A stretch of 64,000 bases of DNA from contig NZ_CP040924.1 in the NCBI RefSeq assembly GCF_006351925.1, positions 1,386,001 through 1,450,000 on the forward strand. Reading direction: 5' to 3'. Below are positions 31,141-38,082 of the stretch, piece after piece. The notes beneath the pieces were generated by a model that was not told the DNA's origin, searched no databases, and saw only the letters and a program-made list of their open reading frames with translations. The translations under genes were made by a program, and so were the position numbers. Source of the stretch: Clostridium thermarum (GTDB lineage: Bacteria; Bacillota; Clostridia; Clostridiales; Clostridiaceae). Each line of letters begins with the position of its first letter. The first letter of the stretch is position 1.

Positions 31141-32145
31141 TTGAGAGTCACTAACAAGATGCTAGCAACAAGCTTTCTAAATGATATGAGTAATAATCTT
31201 GAAAATTTGAGGACTTTGCAGCAGCAGATGACCTCGGGAAAGGAAATCAGAAGGCCTTCCGATGACCCCTTTAAGGTGGCAAGAGCAATGCAGCTGCACA
31301 CAGGTATAAATGCAAATAAGCAGTATAATGAAAATATAAGTGATACAATAAATTGGCTGGATACTACAGACACAGCTTTAGGTCAGGCGGGAAATGTGCT
31401 GCAAAGAGTAAGAGAACTATTGGTATCTGCAGGAAATGCGGCCTATGGCAGTGAAGAAAGAAAAGCCATAAAGGACGAAATCAACGAGAGAATAGAAGAG
31501 CTTGCTCAGATAATGAATACCAGCTTTGACGGTAAATACATCTTTGGAGGTTCCAGGGGAACAACAAAACCCATGACCACAAGTAAGACATGTGATACTG
31601 ACAACACTACCTTGGACTTCAACTTGTTGGATAATGGTATCGATAAAGAAAATCAGAAGAATATGATTGCTGCTAAATTATCTGTAGAGGTTTCCCAAGG
31701 AGTCAGCATTGATTACAATGTTACAGCAGCAGAAATTATGTCCTTTAAAAGTGAAGATGGAACAGAATATAACTTAAAAGAAATATTGAGGAATATAGTT
31801 AATCACCTAGATGGAAAATTAGATGATGACGGTGAGCCTTCAGAAAGTGATAAACAGGCTGCTGCAGAGGCCATAACCGGAAGTGACCTGAAGGCCATAA
31901 CAGATGCAGTAAACAATCTGCTAAAAATCCGATCTACCGTCGGTGCAAAGCAAAACAGAATGGAAAGTGCAAAGGAAAGAAATGAAGAAGAAAATTTTAA
32001 CTTGACGGAAATTCTATCAAACACGGAAGACATAGATATAACTGAAAAGACCATGGAATATGCAACCATGCAGACGGTATACATTGCATCCTTGCAGACA
32101 AGTGCTAAGGTACTGCAGCCAACTCTGATGGATTATATACGATAA
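31141..32145 (+). CDS. flgL: flagellar hook-associated protein 3, FlgL
   Basis: 334 residues with flagellin-like ends: MRVTNKMLATSFLNDMSNNL and LRTLQQQMTSGKEIRRPSDD at the N-terminus, and TEKTMEYATMQTVYIASLQ at the C-terminus. It is the second junction protein below the filament. The start is a TTG, 6 bases after AGAGGTGA (31127-31134); no in-frame ATG or GTG lies upstream. It follows flgK after 22 bases. Confidence 0.92.
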   Translation: MRVTNKMLATSFLNDMSNNLENLRTLQQQMTSGKEIRRPSDDPFKVARAMQLHTGINANKQYNENISDTINWLDTTDTALGQAGNVLQRVRELLVSAGNAAYGSEERKAIKDEINERIEELAQIMNTSFDGKYIFGGSRGTTKPMTTSKTCDTDNTTLDFNLLDNGIDKENQKNMIAAKLSVEVSQGVSIDYNVTAAEIMSFKSEDGTEYNLKEILRNIVNHLDGKLDDDGEPSESDKQAAAEAITGSDLKAITDAVNNLLKIRSTVGAKQNRMESAKERNEEENFNLTEILSNTEDIDITEKTMEYATMQTVYIASLQTSAKVLQPTLMDYIR

Positions 32146-32181
32146 TTTTTCATTGGGGATGGCAGATATAGGAGGATCAAC

Positions 32182-32607
32182 ATGAAATTAAATACTAAAT
32201 ATCACGGTGTAAAAGAATATTCGGAAAAGGATGTTATCAACTTCAAAAATGGATTACCAGGTTTTGAAAATCTAAAAAAGTTTATCCTCTTTCCCGTAGA
32301 AGAAAATGATGTTTTTAGTATACTGCAGTCTATTGAAGATGAAGGTATCGGGCTGGTGACAATTTCACCTTTCTCAGTGATGAAGGACTATGAGTTCAAG
32401 CTTAATGACGACCTATTGGAAGGGTTAAAAATCAGGTCCGAGCAGGATGTGCTGGTACTATCCACGGTAACCCTGAGCACCAGGCTGGAAAATATCACTG
32501 TCAATTTAAAAGCTCCTATTATTGTAAATATTAATGAAAGATTAGGGGAACAAATAATACTGGATAATGATAAGTATATGATAAAACATCCTTTAGTTCA
32601 GGAGTGA
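32182..32607 (+). CDS. fliW: flagellar assembly factor FliW
   Basis: 141 residues with the FliW core [19 protein letters not shown] and [13 protein letters not shown] segment ([12 protein letters not shown]). FliW binds CsrA and also binds flagellin; free flagellin releases CsrA. csrA starts 4 bases after its stop, so partner and target are made together. The first flagellin leader in this window carries a matching CsrA site. The ribosome site AGGAGG lies 8 bases before ATG. Confidence 0.94.
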   Translation: MKLNTKYHGVKEYSEKDVINFKNGLPGFENLKKFILFPVEENDVFSILQSIEDEGIGLVTISPFSVMKDYEFKLNDDLLEGLKIRSEQDVLVLSTVTLSTRLENITVNLKAPIIVNINERLGEQIILDNDKYMIKHPLVQE

Positions 32608-32611
32608 TGGT

Positions 32612-32827
32612 ATGTTAGTTATAACCAGAAAAAAAGGAGAATCGATTTTAATAGGCAGTGATATAGAAATTACAGTAGTTAAGCTGGATGATGGCTCAGT
32701 AAAGTTAGCCATTGATGCACCTAAAAGTGTTACTATTTTAAGAAAAGAACTGTACAAGGAAGTGCAGGAAGAAAACAAGAATGCTGTTAAGTTTAATTTG
32801 GATATGCTTAAGAATATTAAAAAATAA
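32612..32827 (+). CDS. csrA: carbon storage regulator CsrA
   Basis: 71 residues, a typical Csr[16 protein letters not shown], then strand pattern [20 protein letters not shown] and helix [12 protein letters not shown], with a short basic extension. It dimerises and binds GGA motifs in mRNA hairpins, blocking translation. The likely target is the leader of flagellin at 36985-37014. It is coupled to fliW. FliW-binding residues cannot be judged by eye. Confidence 0.95.
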   Translation: MLVITRKKGESILIGSDIEITVVKLDDGSVKLAIDAPKSVTILRKELYKEVQEENKNAVKFNLDMLKNIKK

Positions 32828-32849
32828 TTTTATAAGAGGTGTATAGAAT

Positions 32850-33203
32850 ATGGAAGTTATCAGACTAGGTCAGGGAGGACCAATACAAGCTGGAAACCTC
32901 GGTTATGAAGTACAATATAGAGAAGGTATCAAGAATACAGGGGTAAGTGAGACAAATTATAACGGCAAGCCAGAACTCAATGAAGATGACCTTAAAAAGG
33001 CCGTAGAAAAACTCAATACCTTTTTAAGTGATAACGGAACCTATGCAGAATATGAGATGCATGAGAAACTGAAAGATGTAATGATCACTATAAGAGACTG
33101 TGAGACCAAGGAGATTGTAAAAGAAATTCCTCCAAAGAAGATTTTGGACATGGTAGCAAAAATGATTGAAATGGTAGGAATCCTTGTTGATAAACGAGCT
33201 TAA
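32850..33203 (+). CDS. flaG: FlaG family flagellar protein
   Basis: 117 residues. The C-terminal two thirds (ELNEDDLKKAVEKLNTFL...YEMHEKLKDVMITIRDCETKEIVKEIPPKKILDMVAKM) is the FlaG domain, including the conserved IPP(K)K segment. The N-terminal 40 residues are polar. FlaG affects filament length in some species; the mechanism is unclear. It precedes an unknown gene and fliS-fliD in the same operon. Confidence 0.88.
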   Translation: MEVIRLGQGGPIQAGNLGYEVQYREGIKNTGVSETNYNGKPELNEDDLKKAVEKLNTFLSDNGTYAEYEMHEKLKDVMITIRDCETKEIVKEIPPKKILDMVAKMIEMVGILVDKRA

Positions 33204-33240
33204 AAATATTAGACAAGCTATATCATAAGGAGGGGTATGT

Positions 33241-33546
33241 ATGGAGTTCAGGCTCAATAAAATTGATACCGACCTAAGAAAGAAGATTAATGATGCAACT
33301 GCGGAAGGCAAGGTTCATACAAAGAAGGGTATCAGTATAGATAAAAGATCTTATGAAGAGAGACGTGAGCAGAGGAATAACAAAAGAAAGCCCCGGGAGA
33401 AGTTTAACTTAGAAAAATATACCAAAGGGAAAAAGATTAGTGTAGAAGCGGTGAAAATAGAACAAATTGATGTGGTAGCGGAAAAAGAAGAGAATCTAAA
33501 AAATGCTGCAGAATACAGAGGGCTATTTATAGATAGCAGGAGGTAA
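33241..33546 (+). CDS. unknown small basic protein in the flagellar operon
   Basis: I do not recognise this family. 101 residues, very rich in Lys, Arg and Glu, with a highly basic stretch at about 35-65 (RSYEERREQRNNKRKPREKF) and a possible helix at 70-95. No cysteine, no signal peptide and no membrane segment. The ribosome site AAGGAGGGG lies 8 bases before ATG and the stop is 5 bases before fliS, so it is well embedded in the operon. A role as a chaperone, secretion or RNA/protein-binding partner for FliS or FlaG is possible but only inferred from location. Confidence 0.65.
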   Translation: MEFRLNKIDTDLRKKINDATAEGKVHTKKGISIDKRSYEERREQRNNKRKPREKFNLEKYTKGKKISVEAVKIEQIDVVAEKEENLKNAAEYRGLFIDSRR

Positions 33547-33551
33547 TAATT

Positions 33552-33938
33552 ATGGCTTTAAATAATCCATATGCAACTTATAAAAATAATAGTGTTACTT
33601 ACGCTTCTAAGGAACAGCTGCTTTTAATGCTGGTAGAAGGCGCAGTGAAGTTTGCCAAAATAGGTAGACAAGCAATATTGGACAAGGATATTAAAAAGTC
33701 CCATGAAAATCTTGTAAAGGCTCAGAATATATTTTATGAATTAATAGCGACTTTAAACGTTGAACAAGGCGGAGAATGGGCTAAGGCTATGATGAATATA
33801 TATGATTTCATTGTAAGAAGGCTTACAGATGCAAACATCAAGAAGGACGTAACTATAATGGATGAAGTTCTTCCTCTTATAGAAGAGGTTAAGAATACCT
33901 GGGAAGAGGCTTATAAAGCCTCGAAAAACCTTAAGTAA
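33552..33938 (+). CDS. fliS: flagellin export chaperone FliS
   Basis: 128 residues, four-helix bundle protein. Seen: the N-terminal YATYKNNSVTYASKEQLLLMLVEGAVKF pattern and LNVEQGGEWAKAMMNIYDFIVRRL of the FliS core. It binds the C-terminus of newly made flagellin and prevents early assembly. It lies between the unknown gene and fliD. The ribosome site AGGAGG sits about 6 bases before ATG, overlapping the previous stop region. Confidence 0.93.
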   Translation: MALNNPYATYKNNSVTYASKEQLLLMLVEGAVKFAKIGRQAILDKDIKKSHENLVKAQNIFYELIATLNVEQGGEWAKAMMNIYDFIVRRLTDANIKKDVTIMDEVLPLIEEVKNTWEEAYKASKNLK

Positions 33939-33964
33939 AATGTGAAGTGTGGAGGTGAAACATT

Positions 33965-36478
33965 ATGGCTAGTTCCCTTAGAATCACAGGCTTGGCTACA
34001 GGACTTGATACAGATACCTTAATTAAGCAAATGCTGCAGCCTTATCAGACAAGAGTGGACACAGCTAAGCAGAATAGACAGATAACTGAATGGAAGCAGG
34101 AAATATACAGAGGGTTGATAGGTTCTATAAATAATTTTAAAAATACTTACTTTGATGTGCTGAAAAAGGATACTTATATGCTTTCAGATAGAAACCTGTC
34201 TACTGTCAAAGCCAGTACCCTAGATACCACTAACTCTGTAACAATGATACCGGGAGCTAACGCTGCCATTGGTGATTACAAGATAGAAGTGGAAAAATTA
34301 GCAAAGAAAGCCAGCGTAACATCAAGTAATAGTATAAATGTAAAACAAGTCAGCGGAAGCTTAAACTTCCCGGTAGTTATTAATGATTCAAATAACAAGC
34401 TAACTGTAAATGGAAAAGAAATCACCCTTGATAATAAAACCTACTCTAACTTAGGTGAACTTACAAGTGCTATTAACACTAAACTAGCTTCAGCAGACAT
34501 GGGTAAAAGTGTTAAGGCTGTAATGTCATCAGACGGTAAGAGTATTGTTATGAAACAGTTGGTGGAAATAAAGAGTGATAATAAAGAGCTGACAGTTACT
34601 ACTTCAGAAGGGAAATCGTTTAATATTACGCTGAATGAAGGAAATTATACTTTAGATGAATTATCCTCTGCTATTAATGCCAAGTTGGCCAGTGCAAAAG
34701 ATGGTGATGGCAATTCCATTCCCGATGGCTTCAAGGCACAAGTATCATCAGATGGCTTAAGGGTGGAATACACAGGTGGAGGCAGTGACAATAGAAATTA
34801 TCATATTGACAGTAAAGTAGATTTAAGTAGTGCCGGTGTAGGTGCAGGCAGTACAGCTGTATCTAATCCTACAGTATCAGGAGATACATTATCTTATGAT
34901 AGAAGAATTATTCAAGGAGTAAATGATACTTTAACCCTAAATATAAGTGGGACACGATATACTATAACCCTCACAGCAAAGGATTATTCAAATGATTCTA
35001 ATCCCTATGAAGGGATTGCAGCTGATATAAATGAAAAACTTAAAAATGTCAGTGTGCCTGGAAAAACAGATGATTCAAAGATGTATACTGATGACAATAA
35101 TTACTTATTCAAAGCTACAGTAGATAGCAGTGGAAAGTTGACCTTTGTTTCTAAATCAGACTTGCAAATTAGTTTGAGTGGAAATGCCAATGCAACTTTG
35201 GGGATGTCTACAAATTTCACTGTGAATATGACCACAAGCGATAAAATGTCTGCTCTAGTAAGCGGCAAGGTTAGGTTCACTGTAAATGGCAAAGATTTTT
35301 ATTATGATTTTAGTACTGATGAGACACAAGGTGATTACGTAGGTGCAAAGAGTAAAAGTATAAAAGAAATTATCAATGACATATCTTCAAAAGCAGGTGT
35401 GGATATAACCTACAGTGAGCTTACAAGAAAATTCACAATTTCTTCTAAAAATACCGGTGAAGATCAGGTTATAAGTGCAGTAGATAACGAAATCACTGAA
35501 GGAAATAAGGGTGGAGAATTTTTAAAAACTCTGTTTGGAACTGCTGATCTTTCAAATGTTAAAGGTCAGGATGCAAAGGTTACTATAACCAATCCTGGAG
35601 GAGAGTCCAACACACTGTACTACTCTACAAATTCCTTTACCATTGACAACGTTAGCTATGTTTTAAACAAGGAGACCACAAGTCCTATTACTTTTACTAC
35701 AACTGCGAATACAGGTGATGCAGTTAAAACAATTAAGGATTTCATAGATAAGTATAATGAATTAATTGAGACAATCAGTAAAAAGATAAGCGAATCCAGA
35801 CCGAAGTCAGGAAAATATGACGGTTATTATATGCCTCTTACGGAAGAACAGAAGAAAGAAATGAGTGAAGATACAATTAAGCTCTGGGAAGAAAAGGCGA
35901 AGACCGGACTTATAAGAAATGATTCCGCACTGTCAAATATGCTTTCAAACCTAAGGAAAGCTTTCTTCGATAAGGTGGAGGGGGCTGGTATTTCCTTGAG
36001 TGAAATTGGATTATCTACTTCCCCAGATATCACTTCAGGGGGTAAAATTGTTATCAAGGACGAGGACAAACTAAGAAATGCCCTCCTTAATAATCCTGAC
36101 AAGGTAAGGGACCTGTTGTTTAAAAGCTCTGATACTAGCTATACTGCAGATCACACAAATTATGATAAGCGATATAAGGAAATAGGAATATTTCAAAGGA
36201 TCAACGACATCTTACAGGATAATGTGAGAACAGTCCGTGATAGTAGTGGAAGAAAGGGTACTTTACTTGAAAAGGCAGGTTTGGTGGGAGATTTCAGTGA
36301 GTTTAACAATACCCTGTATAGCGAGTTAAAAAGACATGATGAAAGAATATCTGCTTTAACTGAAAAGTTAGCAGACATGGAGAATAGATATTACCTTCAA
36401 TTTTCTAAACTTGAATCCGCCATGAATTCCTTGAATTCACAATCAAATTGGCTTATGCAGCAGTTAGGTATGAGTTAG
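33965..36478 (+). CDS. fliD: flagellar filament capping protein FliD (enlarged)
   Basis: 837 residues, much longer than the usual 450-650. The N-terminal domain is clear (SLRITGLATGLDTDTLIKQML), and the C-terminal domain from about 690 has the FliD coiled-coil end with LTEKLADMENRYYLQFSKLESAM. The extra length is in the middle, which holds four recurrent flagellin-hook-like segments with 'L..aIN.kl' cores at about 159-174, 229-245, 339-360 and 464-480. It caps the growing filament and folds flagellin. The C-terminal helix is directly followed by the fliT-like gene. Confidence 0.93.
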   Translation: MASSLRITGLATGLDTDTLIKQMLQPYQTRVDTAKQNRQITEWKQEIYRGLIGSINNFKNTYFDVLKKDTYMLSDRNLSTVKASTLDTTNSVTMIPGANAAIGDYKIEVEKLAKKASVTSSNSINVKQVSGSLNFPVVINDSNNKLTVNGKEITLDNKTYSNLGELTSAINTKLASADMGKSVKAVMSSDGKSIVMKQLVEIKSDNKELTVTTSEGKSFNITLNEGNYTLDELSSAINAKLASAKDGDGNSIPDGFKAQVSSDGLRVEYTGGGSDNRNYHIDSKVDLSSAGVGAGSTAVSNPTVSGDTLSYDRRIIQGVNDTLTLNISGTRYTITLTAKDYSNDSNPYEGIAADINEKLKNVSVPGKTDDSKMYTDDNNYLFKATVDSSGKLTFVSKSDLQISLSGNANATLGMSTNFTVNMTTSDKMSALVSGKVRFTVNGKDFYYDFSTDETQGDYVGAKSKSIKEIINDISSKAGVDITYSELTRKFTISSKNTGEDQVISAVDNEITEGNKGGEFLKTLFGTADLSNVKGQDAKVTITNPGGESNTLYYSTNSFTIDNVSYVLNKETTSPITFTTTANTGDAVKTIKDFIDKYNELIETISKKISESRPKSGKYDGYYMPLTEEQKKEMSEDTIKLWEEKAKTGLIRNDSALSNMLSNLRKAFFDKVEGAGISLSEIGLSTSPDITSGGKIVIKDEDKLRNALLNNPDKVRDLLFKSSDTSYTADHTNYDKRYKEIGIFQRINDILQDNVRTVRDSSGRKGTLLEKAGLVGDFSEFNNTLYSELKRHDERISALTEKLADMENRYYLQFSKLESAMNSLNSQSNWLMQQLGMS

Positions 36479-36527
36479 TAGTACATCAGTAATGTTCTAA
36501 TAAATTTATAAAGGGGTTGGAGAAAGT

Positions 36528-36872
36528 ATGAATCTGGAATTAAAAGCTGCCCTTAATAGTTATAGACAATATACCATTGAACTGCTAGAGGCCATAGAAA
36601 AGGATCAGATAGACAGTTTAGAAGGATTACTTGGAAAAAGGCAGGAATTAATAGAGCAGATCAATACAATTAAATATGATAAAAAAGAGTTTAACCTTAT
36701 GTGCAGCCAGTATAAATTGCCGGCCCTTGAACAAAAACTTACTATGATGACCAAGGCAAAGCTGGATCTGAGCAAAAGAGATATGGAGAAATTCCAGGAA
36801 ATGAAGACTGCCTCAAAGAGCTATAATAAAAACTTAAACAATGATTCGATATTTTTCAATAAAAAAATATAA
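36528..36872 (+). CDS. FliT-like flagellar chaperone
   Basis: 114 residues, almost fully helical (LKAALNSYRQYTIELLEAIE, LEGLLGKRQELIEQINTI, LEQKLTMMTKAKLDLSKRDM). Size, helix pattern and its place directly after fliD fit FliT, the FliD chaperone, but the family is poorly conserved and I see no decisive motif. The ribosome site AAGGGGTTGGAG lies about 6 bases before ATG. Last gene before the flagellin promoter. Confidence 0.7.
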   Translation: MNLELKAALNSYRQYTIELLEAIEKDQIDSLEGLLGKRQELIEQINTIKYDKKEFNLMCSQYKLPALEQKLTMMTKAKLDLSKRDMEKFQEMKTASKSYNKNLNNDSIFFNKKI

Positions 36873-36890
36873 AATTTTTTAATTTAACTA

Positions 36891-36917
36891 TAAAGTATGC
36901 TAATGTGCATCCGAATA
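36891..36917 (+). promoter_or_regulatory. sigma-28 promoter for the first flagellin gene
   Basis: TAAA (36891-36894), 15 bases, TCCGAATA (36910-36917), similar to TAAA-N15-GCCGATAA. Transcription would start near 36924, giving a leader of about 98 bases that holds a palindrome and a CsrA site. Confidence 0.7.
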
Positions 36918-36944
36918 ATATAGTATAACCATTAAAAAATAAAA

Positions 36945-36960
36945 TGAACTGGCCAGTTCA
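36945..36960. repeat. 16-bp perfect palindrome in the flagellin leader
   Basis: TGAACTGGCCAGTTCA, a perfect 16-bp palindrome, about 20 bases downstream of the predicted start of transcription. It could be an operator or form a 6-bp stem with a GGCC loop in the RNA. Confidence 0.65.
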
Positions 36961-36984
36961 AATTTATTTACAATAAAAAGAATG

Positions 36985-37014
36985 GGACAAGGAAGTCCAC
37001 AAAAATCAAGGAGG
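36985..37014 (+). promoter_or_regulatory. CsrA-binding leader hairpin and Shine-Dalgarno of flagellin
   Basis: A hairpin GGAC (36985-36988) / GTCC (36995-36998) presents loop AAGGAA with the GGA motif at 36991-36993, inside ACAAGGAAGT, a close match to the CsrA consensus ACARGGAUGU. A second GGA lies in the Shine-Dalgarno AAGGAGG (37008-37014), 7 bases from ATG 37022. Two sites with this layout allow CsrA to bridge and block the ribosome, as shown for hag of Bacillus. Confidence 0.75.
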
Positions 37015-37021
37015 AATAAAA

Positions 37022-37948
37022 ATGATAATCAATCATAATTTAAATGCTATGAATGCTCACAGAAATATGAGCGCAAACAACGTTAGTTCCGGAAAGGCTA
37101 TGGAAAAGCTTTCTTCAGGTCTTAGAATAAACAGAGCTGGAGATGATGCTGCAGGTTTAGCAATATCCGAAAAAATGAGAGGACAAATCAGAGGTCTTAA
37201 TCAGGCTTCAAGAAACTCACAGGATGCCATATCCATGATCCAGACTGCTGAAGGTGCATTAAATGAAACTCACTCCATTCTTCAGAGAATGAGAGAGTTA
37301 GCTGTACAAGCTGGTAATGATACAAATGAATCCACAGATAGAGAGGAAATCCAAAAGGAAATCAATCAGTTAACATCTGAAATCAACAGAATTGCAAATA
37401 CAACTGAATTTAACAATCAAAAGCTATTAAATGCTACTGCTGGTTCTACAACTAGTGCTTCAGGTACAAATCCGGCAAAATCTTCTTTCACTATGCAAGT
37501 TGGAGCTAATGAAAATCAGACTATGACTCTTGAGTTTGTAGATATGAGTTCTGAGGCTCTAGGTATTGCAAGTACAAGCGGAACAACTGGATTCACTAGC
37601 ACAAACACTGTTACTGATGGTACTAACAATACTGTTAATGCAAAAGCTTTAGATGTAAGTTCTGCATCTAGTGCTGGCAATGCAATTTCTGTTATTCAGA
37701 CTGCTATTAATAAGGTATCTGCTGAGCGTTCAAAACTTGGTGCTTACCAGAACAGACTTGAGCACACAATCAACAACTTAAGCACAGCTTCTGAAAACAT
37801 GACTGCTGCTGAATCAAGAATCAGAGACGTTGATATGGCTAAGGAAATGATGAACTTCTCAAAGAATAACATTCTTTCTCAGGCTGCTCAAGCTATGCTA
37901 GCTCAGGCAAATCAGCAACCACAGGGAGTTCTTCAATTATTAAGATAA
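37022..37948 (+). CDS. fliC: flagellin (first copy)
   Basis: 308 residues, a short flagellin. N-terminal D0/D1: MIINHNLNAMNAHRNMSANN and EKLSSGLRINRAGDDAAGLAISEKMR. C-terminal D1/D0: SRIRDVDMAKEMMNFSKNNIL and the end MLAQANQQPQGVLQLLR. The middle (about 140-215) is very rich in Ser, Thr, Gly and Asn (TTSASGTNPAKSSF, STSGTTGFTSTNTVTDGTNN), a likely surface for O-linked glycosylation. It is secreted by the flagellar type III system and needs FliS. Own sigma-28 promoter, CsrA-controlled leader and terminator. Probably the main filament protein. Confidence 0.95.
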   Translation: MIINHNLNAMNAHRNMSANNVSSGKAMEKLSSGLRINRAGDDAAGLAISEKMRGQIRGLNQASRNSQDAISMIQTAEGALNETHSILQRMRELAVQAGNDTNESTDREEIQKEINQLTSEINRIANTTEFNNQKLLNATAGSTTSASGTNPAKSSFTMQVGANENQTMTLEFVDMSSEALGIASTSGTTGFTSTNTVTDGTNNTVNAKALDVSSASSAGNAISVIQTAINKVSAERSKLGAYQNRLEHTINNLSTASENMTAAESRIRDVDMAKEMMNFSKNNILSQAAQAMLAQANQQPQGVLQLLR

Positions 37949-37972
37949 TTAAATTTAGCAATATTTCAAGAG

Positions 37973-38004
37973 GACCAGGGGGAATACTCCTCTGGTCATT
38001 TTTG
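37973..38004 (+). terminator. Rho-independent terminator of the first flagellin gene
   Basis: GACCAG (37973-37978) pairs with CTGGTC (37992-37997), extended inward by G-T and G-C pairs around a small loop, then ATTTTTG. It separates flagellin from the island that follows. Confidence 0.85.
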
Positions 38005-38082
38005 TATGTAGTTTTTATGGTGTATAAATGTTCAGAATTTGTATAGCATAAAATTTACATAGATAATAGGAGGAAAAGATTG

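Noticed and set aside
38039..38067. TTGTAT-17-GATAAT as a promoter for the first island gene
   Set aside because: Transcription would start near 38074, after the AGGAGG ribosome site at 38068-38073, so the message would lack it. The island may instead be read from a promoter I cannot recognise or through the flagellin terminator.
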